Below are positions 46,401 to 53,959 of a stretch of 64,000 nt of DNA, piece by piece. The stretch's first letter is position 1, and every line of letters begins with the position of its first letter. Position numbers and translations under genes: made by a program. Origin of the DNA: Eublepharis macularius (lineage: Eukaryota; Chordata; Lepidosauria; Squamata; Eublepharidae); the NCBI RefSeq assembly GCF_028583425.1, contig NC_072795.1, positions 4,797,001 through 4,861,000 on the forward strand, given 5' to 3'. A model generated the notes under the pieces. It did not search any database. It saw nothing but the letters and a program-made list of their open reading frames with translations, and had not been told where the DNA came from.

Positions 46401-49400
46401 CTGCGGCAAGCCAAGACTCCCCGGTCAAACCCTCTACTTGGAACCTCAGAGATCCACTGCCAGTTCAAGTAGACAGAACTGGGCTAGATGGACCAGTAAT
46501 CTAAACGAATTTCATGGGTCCACCCATTAGGCAGTAGATGCAGGACAGATAAAAGGAAGCGCTTTTTCATTCAAAGCATGGTTAACTTGTGGAACTCCCT
46601 GCCACAGGATTCAGTGATGGCTGCTAGTTCAAATGGCTTTCAAAGGGCATTAGTTGGATTGAGGGTGGAGGAGAGATCCATCCATGGCTATTCACCACGG
46701 TGATTGAAGGGAACCTCCATGTCCAGGGGGCAGGGGGGCATAATCAGGGAGAAACTTGGGCCACCCTGCTCCTCTTCTGGGGTATCTGATCACTCTGAGA
46801 AGCAGAGCAAGATGGAGCATCGGTCTTTAGCAGCATGGCTACTGGTATGTTCTTATATGTCCACAGAGCAAGAATAACTGAGAGGCAGAAAAGGTGTGAC
46901 GTGTTTGTAGGGATCTCTTCTGACATCTCAGGAAAATACCCAACCAGGTAGCCAGAACGGCATTCTAGGAGAGCAGGAGCAGCTACCCCACCCAGTCCTC
47001 CAGCTCTTTCTGGGGGCAGGTGATTCTCCAGAATCACTCAAATATCCAGACTGTTTTGTACACCGAGGCACATCTCATCTTACTTCTTGTTCACCATTTT
47101 CAGCCTCCGCGCCACAAACTTACGGTAAAGGAGTTGCAGTGCCGCTGGTGGATTGGAGAAGCAGGCAGCTGAAATGCTGTAGTTGTCAATCAGCAGGCGC
47201 ATCAGTTGAGGGGGGAACCTGGGGAGAGAAGAAAGGCCAATCAGGGCTCTGTCACAGCCAGTAGCACCAGTCTGGTTCATCATCATGTCTTCTGTGCAGG
47301 TCCACATGGTGAGTGCACATGTGCAGGCTGGCCGGAGCATGCACAGTTCCCATGTGTGCCTGCACAGAACACTTGATGAACTACAGTTACAGGTAAGTGC
47401 AACCCTGTTTTCATAATTGTGTCTTCTGTGCAGCCCCACATGGGAACTGCGCATGTGCAGGCTGGCCTGCGCATGTGCAGTTCCCATATGGGATTGCACA
47501 GACCACTGGATGAACAAGAGGTAAGTGCAACCCTAGACTTTCCCATTTACTGGGTTGGGTCAAAATATTTCCTAGCCTTGATTTTAGTTTGTTTCTTATC
47601 ATCTGCAAAATGATCGATTAATATGCAATGCAATTAATAATTATTAATTGATGTTATTGATTTGTAGTGATAATTGCGGGTTGGAGGCCAGGGATCAAGT
47701 CCAAAAATGGCAGCGTGCGGCATCAGAACAGACAGCAGCTGTGGTAGAGGATGGCTCATTGTGTCAGAAGAAAGCACAGTCAATAACTATTTATTAATTA
47801 ATATTGAATAGTACTACTGAAGGTATTTCATTCGCACAGACCTGAAAGCACCAAGCAGGTGTCTCTGCATTTCAATGTAATATGTTTGAAGTTTGTTCTT
47901 TGTAAAAGAGAAACACCTTCTAGTTATTGGGAACTGAATTTTGCTCTCATCTTTTTTTAAAAAGAAGGTAAGCCCAGCCCACGCAGATGTGCCGCTTCAT
48001 AATTGCCTCTGATTGAATGGGATTTGCCCAGGGATCTAAAATGTTGCTCACATTCAAGAACTTTCTTGAGATTTCAGCCAAAGTCTTAATCTGATTTTTC
48101 TCTATTTCTTTGCAAAAATAAAGTCTGTTCTGGTGGGTTTCACTCCCACCTTTTGCTAAACAAGAGTTAGAGTGATTTGATTTTTGTTTCCTGGTCGTGT
48201 AGAAATAGAAGTCAGTCAAAGTAAATCGCTAGCATTTCTGATGGCGGTTCAGCATTAGATGCATTTGCAGAGAGACATGCCGTGCAATCCAGTGCAGAGT
48301 TACTCCAGTCTAAGTCCATTGAAATCAATGGGCTTAGGCTGGCGTAACTCTACATAGGATTGCACGGTTGGGTTTTGTTCTCGTTGAGTCAGAGACTATA
48401 AGGACGTCACCTTCTCCAGCTCAAAGGAGCATCTGTGAAGTGGCAGCAGGCAGAGAGCCTGTGGCAGGGCCGGTGCCAGCATTTCTGGCGCCTGAGGCAG
48501 CTTCAGGGGTGTCGGTGCACGTGCGTGTGCACCCAGACTGCGTGATGACATCACTGCGTGTGACATCATCACATGGAGCAGGGTGGCACACAGGTGGCCT
48601 CCCAGCCCTCTCGTTCAGTTGCCCCCTGCCACACCTGGCCTGCAGCTATGTGCCACCAGCGGCAGTAGCACAGAGCAACTGAGCAGGAGGGCTGGGAGGC
48701 TGCCCGCTCAGCTGCCCCACACTGCTGCCACCAGCACGCACTCCAGGCTGGACGCAGCAGCTGCGGGCCAGGCATGGCAGGTGGCCGGAGTGGCGCGCAT
48801 GCATCCTCCCTCCAGCTCAGTTGCTCTGTGCACCGCCCTGGCCGCCTGCCGCACCTGCCCTGCAGTTGTGTGCTTAGCAGCGGCGGCACACAGCTCCTGG
48901 CCAGATGCAGCAACACGGGGCAATTGAGCTCCGTGGCGTGCACCCCTGGCACCCCCTCCAGCACCCCCTCGGCATCTTATCACTTGAGGTGGCTGCCGGC
49001 CCGGCCTCAATGGGTGCGACAGCCCTGGTCTGTGGAGATGCTGTGCCCCCACTGCGGCCGCTATAGAGGGGGGGCAGAGCTAAGGCCCCCTTTCCAAATG
49101 GCACCCATTTCCTTGCCCTGTTTTTAGCCCTTTAAAGAGTTTTTCTCTTTTCCCCCAGTGATCCACTCTGTAGCTTTACAGCACAGCTCAGCGAGGAAAG
49201 AGAAAGTGACGGGAAAGATGGTTTCCGGGCTGGGGTTGGCACCGAAAATGCTGATGCACCCACGCTTTTGTAGAGGCATGACAGAGAAAAGGTGGAAGAG
49301 CCATGGCAGCAGAAAGTGGCAGCAGAAAGTGGAGCAAGAGCACAGTCCAGCGGTGTAGGCACTTCCTACTCCATTTTCAAGACCCTGTTTTAGAGGCAAG

Positions 49401-51554
49401 ATCTCGCAGGGAGGTACAATGGTAGAGCCCGATCTTGTTAGATTTTAGGATTGGAAAGGTCAGCCCCGGTCAGTGCTTGGCTGAGACACCATCGAGGAAA
49501 CCTGGCAATGTCCAACCACCTCACTTGCCTTGAGAGCCCCTTGCTGGAGTTTCCGTGTCGGTTGTGACTTGACACCAGTAAGGTCTCACTAAAGCACTCT
49601 GTGCATGCTCAGTAGACTGCTCTTTTGTGAATCCAGTTGCAAGCATTGATCACTTTGCTTGCAAACTGATCAATGAAAGTTAATCATCGAAAGTTGTTTG
49701 ATTTGATCAATTAACCACAGAGAGCCACTTTGAATCACTGGGATTGTAAAGACTTGTCTTTCTATTTGAGTCAAACAAGAAATAGTAACTTTTTGCTTAT
49801 TAATCTTGTAATTTATCTCCCTCTTCTTTCATTCCCTCAGAATGGCATTGGGCTTTCAGGAAAGAGACAAGACTATTAACATTTAATTGTTTGATTGATT
49901 AGTTGGTTAAAAGCCAAAAATTAAAAAATGGCTTTTGTCGGCTTCCTTAGTGCAATACATTTCTTTGAGATGTTTCTCTGTGTGCCAGACTGTGTGGGTG
50001 CTATATAGTTTGCTATAAGATATTTCCCAGGGTTTCTGCACCACTGCTGTGTTATTTAGGACTGAGTTCGAAAGACGCCTTCTCAGCGGATCAGTCTAAA
50101 TGTTCTCAGGAGGTCATTGAGTGGAGGCAGCCAAATACCGGGATGCTTCCCGGGGAAATCTTGGTTTAAGGGAGTTCCCAGCAAAGTAAGTCACTTTCTC
50201 CTTTTCCAACAATAACAATTTGGTTTATTACTTCCCGTGTTAAGGAGCAAAGTAATTGTATATGACTAAGTTCTGCGACCAAGTCTTGAAGAAGCCTTTT
50301 TTTTAACATTAAACCTTGTCTGTGAGTCCTGGGGCAAATTTACACAATACAAAATTGCCATGTCTCCCTATGATCCCCCGTGGGTTTTTAGACATATGCA
50401 GGGCATTCCAGGCTCAGAAAATAACTCCCAAGAATGAGTGGACCTGATTCAGATAATCGGCTGTGCTGTGTAGGGAAAGGAAGCTTAAATCTCTCTGCAC
50501 TCTTTACCCAACCTGAAATAGCCCCCCAAAGCTGCTATTTGCCCCGCGGCTCAAACTTTCATGCATGCAAGTTTCCTCAACAATACGAACAGCAGTGCCC
50601 CAGGGCTGTTTGGGGGCAATAAAACACTATGTGGGGGGAGGCATAATGTCCATCTCCACACATGCTCTAGTTGTGACCTGAATCGAACCTGCATGCACTG
50701 AGGAATTAAGTCTTGCGCATGGAACTCAGACCACATCTGTCAACCTGAGATGTGGGGGACACAAAGATTTCATAACTTGTGCCTCGGCCTTCGATCTTCT
50801 CTCCTGCCTCCTGATTTCAGGCGAAAGATGCAGAATAACTGCTCTTGGAAGTCCTATAAAGGGGATAGATCCAGAGGAGTCAGACCTGTTAGTCTGTAGT
50901 AGCAAAATAGTAAAGAATCCAGTAGCACCTTTAAAACTAACCACCTTTATTGTAGCATAAGCTTTCGAGAACCACAGCTCTCTTCGTCAGATGCATCGTC
51001 AGCTTTCGAGAACCACAGCTCTCTTCGTCAGATGCATCATCAGCTTTCGAGAACCACAGCTCTCTTCGTCAGATGCATCGTCAGCTTTCGAGAACCACAG
51101 CTCTCTTCGTCAGATGCATCGTCAGCTTTCGAGAACCACAGCTCTATTCGTCAGCTGCATCTGAGAGAGCTGTGGCTCTCGAAGGCTTATGCTACAATAA
51201 AGGTGGTTAGTTTTAAAGGGGCTACTGGACTCTTTACTATAAAGGGGAAACCAACACCTCTCAACTGAAGGTCACTCCGTAGAAATGAGCAAGAGGGAAA
51301 GGCCATGGCTCAATTATAAAGCGCATGATTTGCACACAGAAGGTGCCAGGTTTGATTCCTGGTATCTACAGGGAGGGGATCTGAGAGGCAGGGCGAGGGG
51401 AAGATCTCTCCCTGCCAGGGACAGCGCAGGGTTGCTGCTACTCAGAGTAGCCCACACAAAGCGAGATGGACCAACGGTTAACTCTGCAGGAGGCAAATCC
51501 ATAAGTCCGAAAGAGGAACATCAATTACCTGGGGTCCGTCACCAGATCTTCCAT
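32485..51554 (-). CDS. SLC51A: Organic solute transporter subunit alpha (OST alpha), nine coding exons
   Basis: With SLC51B it forms the basolateral carrier that exports bile acids and steroid conjugates from gut, liver and kidney cells by facilitated diffusion. Reading down the minus strand the coding exons are 51554-51529, 47218-47124, 43296-43142, 42213-42140, 41040-40882, 39755-39644, 37800-37654, 35877-35772 and 32624-32485; all are GT-AG and in phase, giving 337 residues against about 340 in human. Visible features are a short N-terminus, hydrophobic segments consistent with seven membrane spans, the cysteine run [12 protein letters not shown] near residues 149-160, and conserved blocks [35 protein letters not shown] and ETFLMTVL-like [13 protein letters not shown]. 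It faces PCYT1A tail to tail and ZDHHC19 head to head. The 26-base first exon and the 106-base eighth exon are too small to show as long open frames. No convincing poly(A) signal was found downstream. Confidence 0.96.
32666..32921. mobile_element. hAT MITE, CAGGGC family, in the last SLC51A intron
   Basis: Flanks AGTGGGAG and AGAGGGAG (7 of 8). The centre is a palindrome around GCACCAGCGGTGC. It lies 41 bp upstream of the last exon on the minus strand. Confidence 0.9.
33032..33215 (-). mobile_element. 5S rRNA-derived SINE
   Basis: CCTCCCATCCAATTACCAAC and GGATCTGATGAGATCAGGCT are the 5S head in reverse. Confidence 0.85.
33515..34212 (-). mobile_element. CR1-type LINE split by a hAT MITE
   Basis: CCATGAATCTGTCTAATCCC on the left and CCTTTCCTCTAGGAAAGCTA on the right are consecutive parts of one LINE. 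Confidence 0.75.
33762..34074. mobile_element. hAT MITE, CAGGGC family
   Basis: Flanks CCCCCCTT and CCTCCCTT (7 of 8); the central palindrome is centred on the GCGCGGAGGGC region. Confidence 0.9.
34213..34470 (-). mobile_element. S1 SINE
   Basis: TTTATATACTGCCCTTTAGG, body, and head ending CCAAACTGGCTCTC. Confidence 0.88.
34820..35085 (-). mobile_element. S2 SINE
   Basis: TATTTATTTATAATTACTTC tail, GGGATTCAAACCTGGATCTC B box in reverse, ACACTACACCATGCC head. Confidence 0.8.
35086..35337. other. SLC51A intron 8 stretch, unassigned
   Basis: No repeat recognised. Confidence 0.4.
35338..35640. mobile_element. Family F foldback
   Basis: Arms CAATGCTAGCCAGGAAGTGT and GCTTCCCGGCTAACATTGCA, with an inner pair around TCAGAGGGTTTGTTAATTTC. 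Ends are near GTGTAGAGAGA. Confidence 0.75.
35772..35877 (-). CDS. SLC51A: SLC51A coding exon 8
   Basis: It encodes [20 protein letters not shown] then [15 protein letters not shown], matching human [20 protein letters not shown]. Acceptor CTGATTCCAG and donor GTGAGT. No long open frame marks it; it was found by searching for the missing span. Confidence 0.96.
36150..36325. mobile_element. MITE-like foldback
   Basis: CACACACGTTGGATAATGCA and GTGCATTATCCAACGTGCAG are inverted ends about 150 bp apart. Confidence 0.75.
36335..36875. repeat. Long foldback with a CTGAGGA...CGAAA motif
   Basis: GTGCATAAACAATTAAAAAA at left pairs with TTTTTAATTGTTTATGCACT at right; an inner pair is GTGTAAGTCAACTC and GACTTACACCTC. 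At 36690-36715 CTGAGGA, a weak stem and CCGAAA follow the layout of the A-C hairpins. Confidence 0.8.
36878..37122 (-). mobile_element. S1 SINE
   Basis: AATAATAACATTTGACTTAT tail to CACTACTCCAAACT head. Confidence 0.88.
37205..37430. mobile_element. Family D foldback
   Basis: GGCCAACTTCCAAGTGGTGG to GCTGGCATCTCTAC, with CTCCAGGCTACAGAGATCAG inside. Confidence 0.7.
37654..37800 (-). CDS. SLC51A: SLC51A coding exon 7
   Basis: 49 codons: [20 protein letters not shown] then [20 protein letters not shown] and PKFVCFQ, nearly the human sequence. Donor GTAATC. Confidence 0.97.
37988..38205. mobile_element. Family A foldback in SLC51A intron 6
   Basis: Complete left arm from GATCCAGAGGAGTTAGCCGT; arms meet at GATGCAGCATC; the right arm shows CTGATGA. 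Confidence 0.9.
38206..38461. other. Intron, unassigned
   Basis: Nothing recognised. Confidence 0.4.
38462..38603. mobile_element. Family A foldback, left arm plus the end of the right arm
   Basis: AGTCCAGTAGCACCTTTAAG to TCTTCGTCAGATACATC, then jumps to ACTACAGACTAACACAGCTA. Confidence 0.85.
38858..39510 (-). mobile_element. CR1 LINE, ORF2 end and 3' UTR
   Basis: A minus-strand frame of 162 codons (39014-39502) reads [55 protein letters not shown] and LFKYLKG, a classic CR1 reverse-transcriptase C-terminus. The 3' UTR ends AATCATAGAGTTGGAAGGGG in reverse. 5' truncated, long open frame, so perhaps fairly young. Confidence 0.92.
39472..39599. repeat. 38-bp perfect inverted repeat at the CR1 5' break
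   Basis: ACTGACTGCTCATATTTAGT... (39472-39509) is repeated inverted at 39562-39599; the spacer also folds (TTTCACATATAC with GTATGTGAAA). Confidence 0.93.
39644..39755 (-). CDS. SLC51A: SLC51A coding exon 6
   Basis: It encodes [20 protein letters not shown] through GLYDPSD, against human FQYAFLK and GIYDPAD. Donor GTAAGT. A CR1 foldback ends only about 45 bp downstream in the intron. Confidence 0.97.
39838..39998. mobile_element. Family D foldback, left part
   Basis: GGGTTGCCAACCTCCAGGTG to AAGTCCTGCCCATCC. Confidence 0.75.
40005..40242 (-). mobile_element. S1 SINE
   Basis: AAATAATAATAACATTCAAT tail; short deletion in the body; head ACCACTACACCAAACTGGCT. Confidence 0.88.
40357..40445. repeat. 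(GATA)n microsatellite
   Basis: About 22 perfect units, grown from a TATAAATGAGATAGATA retroposon tail. Another short run is at 40567-40580. Confidence 0.97.
40447..40710 (-). mobile_element. 5S-derived SINE 3' fragment followed by a decayed S2 SINE
   Basis: GGCAACCCCTGGTGGGGTTT and CATTGCCTGCCTCTGCAGCC to about 40570; then CAACATCCCTGAAAGGTAGA to AACCACTACACC. Confidence 0.65.
40882..41040 (-). CDS. SLC51A: SLC51A coding exon 5 with the cysteine run
   Basis: It encodes [19 protein letters not shown] and [19 protein letters not shown]. The cysteine run is typical of OST alpha and TMEM184-type proteins and is likely lipid-modified (inference). Donor GTGAGT follows. Confidence 0.98.
41105..41265. 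mobile_element. Family F foldback, part
   Basis: GTGTAGGGAGATGCAATGTT and AGCGGGTTTGTTAATTTCAT match 35338-35460. Confidence 0.65.
41266..41959. other. SLC51A intron 4 stretch, unassigned
   Basis: No repeat recognised. Confidence 0.5.
41960..42055. mobile_element. Family F foldback, other end
   Basis: GGCTCTGTCTTTTTAAACTA to CATGTAGAGAGACTCTG. Confidence 0.65.
42140..42213 (-). CDS. SLC51A: SLC51A coding exon 4, second membrane span
   Basis: The frame reads [20 protein letters not shown] then MAIGS, matching human VVSVLCCFGLWIPRSLVLVE. Acceptor TCTCACAG and donor GTGAGT flank 74 bases. The same bases also give a longer but meaningless open frame. Confidence 0.95.
42520..42775. mobile_element. 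Family A foldback with an extra inverted piece
   Basis: Left arm, then CTGAGGAAGAGAGCTGTGGT, then GATGCATCTGACAAACAGAG and a right arm ending GCTAATTTCTCTGGATT. Confidence 0.85.
42776..43078. other. Intron; decayed family B end at 43003-43078
   Basis: CCTGAAAATCTTGTGGGTCT and CAGACCAACACAGCTACCCA mark the B right arm. The rest is unassigned. Confidence 0.65.
43142..43296 (-). CDS. SLC51A: SLC51A coding exon 3, first membrane span
   Basis: It encodes a hydrophobic span ([20 protein letters not shown]) and then [16 protein letters not shown], ending in phase 0 before GTAAGC. Human has FLEDAVYLYKNTLCPIK here. Confidence 0.96.
43517..44290 (-). mobile_element. CR1 LINE, 3' half, older copy
   Basis: AATGATAGAGCTGGAAGGGG at the 3' end; the reverse frame has [20 protein letters not shown] and [20 protein letters not shown]. 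Several frame breaks make it older than 38858-39510. Confidence 0.9.
44291..44619 (-). mobile_element. LINE 3' end ([11 protein letters not shown] type)
   Basis: CCCGCACCAGCAGGCTCAGG and the reverse-strand [13 protein letters not shown] match 17480-17850. Confidence 0.65.
44620..44940. repeat. GC-rich nested palindrome
   Basis: Arms 44620-44656 and 44801-44837 (GGGGCCCACAATGGGCCCAA against GGGTCCATTGTGGGCCCC) enclose a second, smaller fold around CAGGGGCGTTCCTGCACTCC. Confidence 0.85.
44961..44981. repeat. (CA)n microsatellite
   Basis: Ten CA units. Confidence 0.9.
44982..45440. other. SLC51A intron 2 stretch, unassigned
   Basis: G-rich to 45070, then nothing recognised. Confidence 0.4.
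45446..45600 (+). mobile_element. LINE tail fragment
   Basis: GTAAGAACATAAGAAGAGTC and GATCAGACCAGTGGCCCATC are common in CR1-type tails. Confidence 0.6.
45609..45812. mobile_element. Family E-like foldback
   Basis: GGCCAAGCTAAAAGTGACAA, CAGACTCACATGTATTCCTC and its inverse GAGGAATACATGTGA around a centre near 45697, then a partial direct copy. Confidence 0.8.
45985..46182. mobile_element. Family A foldback
   Basis: Arms meet at GCATGCATC near 46055; right arm hairpin with CTGACGA. Confidence 0.88.
46195..46320 (-). mobile_element. Decayed S2-type SINE
   Basis: GGGGATTTGAACACAGGACA and ACACGCTAGCCACTAAACAG are a tRNA-like head in reverse. Confidence 0.5.
46368..46900 (+). mobile_element. 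S3-type SINE head merging into a LINE tail
   Basis: AGCAGTGGACAAGCATCTGT and CCCCGGTCAAACCCT suggest an S3 head; GGGCTAGATGGACCAGTAAT, GGAACTCCCTGCCACAGGAT and CTATTCACCACGGTGATTGA form the LINE tail. Confidence 0.55.
47124..47218 (-). CDS. SLC51A: SLC51A coding exon 2
   Basis: It encodes [20 protein letters not shown] then [11 protein letters not shown], matching the human NYGIPSACFSQPP segment. Acceptor TTCTCTCCCCAG and donor GTAAGT are clear. Confidence 0.95.
47283..47540 (+). repeat. Tandem pair of about 130-bp units
   Basis: Each begins TGTCTTCTGTGCAG and ends AGGTAAGTGCAACCCT; inside are GTGCAGGCTGGCC and GCACATGTGC-type palindromes. Confidence 0.8.
47541..48277. other. SLC51A intron 1, AT-rich, unassigned
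   Basis: ATTAATAATTATTAATTGAT near 47630 and other AT-rich runs; no repeat named. Confidence 0.45.
48278..48367. repeat. 90-bp palindromic MITE-like element
   Basis: GCAGAGTTACTCCAGTCTAA faces TTAGGCTGGCGTAACTCTAC around ATTGAAATCAAT. One end of the same family is at 38831-38857. Confidence 0.8.
48420..49130. other. GC-rich repeat-like block, class unknown
   Basis: From CAGGGCCGGTGCCAGC (48465) to GCTGCCGGCCCGGCC (about 49007) it looks like one element with inverted ends, but no target duplication was seen. Internal CCCTGCCACACCTGGCC-like phrases recur. Confidence 0.4.
49425..49590 (+). mobile_element. 5S rRNA-derived SINE, decayed
   Basis: CGATCTTGTTAGATTTTAGG, CCCCGGTCAGTGCTTGGCTG and TGAGACACCATCGAGGAAAC follow the 5S head. 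Confidence 0.7.
49591..50863. other. SLC51A intron 1, no recognised feature
   Basis: About 1.3 kb without repeat, exon or long frame that I can support. That is unusually clean for this window. Confidence 0.5.
50864..51245. mobile_element. Family A foldback with hairpin-bearing 41-bp tandem array
   Basis: AGCTTTCGAGAACCACAGCT recurs at 50960, 51001, 51042, 51083 and 51124, each 41 bp apart, between a normal left arm and a normal right arm. Confidence 0.93.
51290..51490 (+). mobile_element. S3 SINE in SLC51A intron 1
   Basis: GGCCATGGCTCAATTATAAA, GGTGCCAGGTTTGATTCCTG (B box) and a LINE-like tail GAGATGGACCAACGG. It ends about 40 bp from exon 1. Confidence 0.7.
51529..51554 (-). CDS. SLC51A: SLC51A coding exon 1 (start, 26 bases)
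   Basis: ATG at 51554-51552 opens MEDLVTDP plus a split codon AG|G that gives Arg across the intron, so the join reads DPRF where human has DPRY. Donor GTAATT follows. It is short, but frame, junction and human match agree. Confidence 0.85.
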
Positions 51555-52079
51555 GGTTCGTTTCTTCTTGAAAATGTCACCAAGCAGTTGGTTGATCCTC
51601 AGTCACCGGAGATGCAGCTTTCCGGCAGCTACAGAAGCACAATGTTCTCCTGTGTTTGCCAAGCAGGGTCAGAGTCCTTCGGCTGAGTTCGGCTGGGAGT
51701 TCAAACGCCTTAAACCAGCCCGTTTCCCCCACCCAGCCACCCACTCTTTCCCTTGTCATAGAACACCCTCAAGTTCACTGACAGAGAGGTCATGTCACCG
51801 GCAGAGATCACGGCCATGTGGACTCCAATGTCCCCGGGAAAGAGGCACCGCCTACCGCCATGCTCAAAGAGGGTTTCCAACGTCACATGGGCGATGTGCC
51901 AAGAGAATGTCAGAAAATCAGTCCAATGACTGTGAAGATCAAAAGCTGAGGAGGAGATCTGGGAAGAAAGGAGAAGAGCAAAATAGACGGGGCTGCCATT
52001 TGCTGAGGCTTTCTGTCCCTTTCTACCCAGTACCTTCATCTCCAGCAAACAGGGAGGGCAGGAAGGGTTACATCAGTGC
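51555..52079. other. Divergent SLC51A/ZDHHC19 gap, SLC51A side
   Basis: Expected to hold the SLC51A 5' UTR and promoter. No TATA box or CpG island stands out. A minus-strand frame at 51710-52048 is unrecognised. Confidence 0.45.
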
Positions 52080-52300
52080 CTAGTTCTCGTGGCCCCTTCT
52101 TATATGCCCAGGGTAATGCCAATTGCCACCTTGGGGTCAGGCAGCAATTTTTCCCAGGCCAGTTTGGCCAGGGATCCTGGAGGTGTTTTGCCATCTTCTG
52201 GGCATGGAGCAGGGGTCACTGGGGGTGTGTGGGGGAAGTAGTTGTGAATCTCCTGCATCATGCAGCAGGTTGGATTAGATGACCCTGGAGGTACCCAGGA
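52080..52300 (+). mobile_element. CR1-type LINE 3' tail
   Basis: CTCGTGGCCCCTTCTTATAT, GCCAGGGATCCTGGAGGTGT and GGATTAGATGACCCTGGAGG. Confidence 0.8.
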
Positions 52301-52919
52301 GTTCAGGCAGAGAAGGCCTTCCATCCCTCCTCTCTCGGACCCTCTTAACTGGATGTTGAACGTGGTATCTTGGGTATCCAAAGCAGGCATTTTCCACCCC
52401 AGAGATCTGGACCCTTTCTGACAATTCTTCTCTGAACTATTAGAACAAAAGAAGAACCCAGCAGCAAGAGCCAAATTCAGCCCCACATCCAATGGCTGCC
52501 TATATGCCCCCAGGATGCCCACAAGCAAGGCAAGACTGGCACTAGGAGCAGGCATTGTTGTCCAGTTGCAGTTCTCACGCTGCCATTAAACTTCTCTCGG
52601 CCTGGCCTACCTCACAGGGTTGTTGTGAGAACCATGAAAATCCCTCTGAGCTCCTTGCAAGAAGTGTGGTATAAACATGTGATTGATGGATAGAATGCCC
52701 TATTGGGATGATAAGTTTGGGTTCCCAGGAAGGACTGAGGAGTGGCCACTCCCCTCTCCCTCTCTTTTATGTATTTAATGCATTGTTCCACATCATATAC
52801 TGATGGGAATAACTGACTACGTTCGTGTAGGGAAAATGCAAATCCAGTGCAGAACAGATAACTGATGCTGAGTGGACCTGGCAGGTTAAGGTCGAGTTGA
52901 CATTGGCTGCTCTAAGAAG
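52301..52919. other. Divergent gap; SINE tail trace at 52590-52690
   Basis: CCTACCTCACAGGGTTGTTG and GAACCATGAAAAT to GGTATAAACATGTG suggest an S2-type SINE 3' end. The rest is unassigned. Confidence 0.45.
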
Positions 52920-53321
52920 TAGAGATGGGCACGAACCAGAAAAAAAGAACTATGCGGTTTGTGGGTTTGTCAAATTTCATGAACCACAAACTTTCACGAA
53001 TCTGCCCCAGTTCGTGAACTGGTTTGTTTGGTTCGTGAAAACGTCACTTCCGGGTCAGAAAATCATCACGTTGGGGTCAGCAGAAGGTCACTTCCGGGCC
53101 AGCAGAAGGTCTGCAGGAAGTCCATCCCCTGTTGCCTAGGAAACTGATTGATTGGCACCAAGCTGTCTGCAGTGACGAACCAAAAAACGAACCAAACGAA
53201 GCAGCCTAAAGTTCATGGCGGTTCGTCAGAAATGGGATCTGATGAACCGTGGTTTGCGAACTACGAACCGGCCTGGTTTGTGCTTAATTTTGGTTCATAT
53301 TTTGGTTCGTGCCCATCTCTA
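52920..53321. mobile_element. hAT MITE, TAGAGATGGGC family, with perfect 8-bp duplication
   Basis: Ends TAGAGATGGGCACGAACC and GGTTCGTGCCCATCTCTA; CTAAGAAG flanks both sides. The interior has many GAACC/GGTTC palindromes and no transposase. Confidence 0.93.
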
Positions 53322-53410
53322 CTAAGAAGCCAGCCCCAAATGAAAAACCAATGGCCAATGTTCAGATTGCTTTGCAGTTCTTTATTATTATCAGTAAAGT
53401 GGCAATCAGG

Positions 53411-53645
53411 AAGGTGGCCTGGTACATAGCCAGTCTTGTCAGATATTGGAAGCTGAGCAGGATCAGTACTTGGATGAGGGACTCCCGAGGAAGACTCTGC
53501 AGAGGAAGGCAACGGCAAACCTCTGCTTCTCACTTGCCTTGGAAGCCTCTGGCTGGGGTGGCCATAAGTCGATGGCCACACATGCATGCCAAGTGAGCAT
53601 ACACTGAGCCTCAGGAATTGACTAGTCAATAAAGGATGTCATCAT
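53411..53645 (+). mobile_element. 5S rRNA-derived SINE
   Basis: GTCTTGTCAGATATTGGAAG, CTGAGCAGGATCAGTACTTG and a 3' body with GGGGTGGCCATAAGTCGATG; ends in ATCATCATC. Confidence 0.85.
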
Positions 53646-53650
53646 CATCT

Positions 53651-53842
53651 AGAAAAGTGTCCAGTAGCACCTGTAAGACTTACCAACTTTATTGTAGCAT
53701 AAGCTTTTGAGAACCACAGCTCTCTTTGTCAGATGCAACTTTATTGTAGCATAAGCTTTCGAGAGCTGTGGTTCTTTGGAAGCTTATGCTATGTATGATA
53801 AAGTTGGTTAGTCTTAAAGGTGCTACTGGACTCTTTACTATG
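53651..53842. mobile_element. Family A foldback, partly doubled left arm
   Basis: ACTTTATTGTAGCATAAGCT occurs twice (about 53686 and 53738) before the right arm. Confidence 0.85.
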
Positions 53843-53959
53843 GCCGTTTCCACACATCTTACTTGACTGCAGAACATCGCACGAAAGACCCAGAAGACAG
53901 CATCTTCTCACACGAAATTGCGCCAGGAAGACACTGTTATCCGGGAGTTTTGTGCAATT

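Noticed and set aside
48465-49009. hAT element from CAGGGCCGG-type ends
   Set aside because: No target duplication and the right end does not match cleanly; left as unclassified.
50960-51164. CRISPR-like array of regular repeats
   Set aside because: Units are contiguous without unique spacers, in a vertebrate foldback element.
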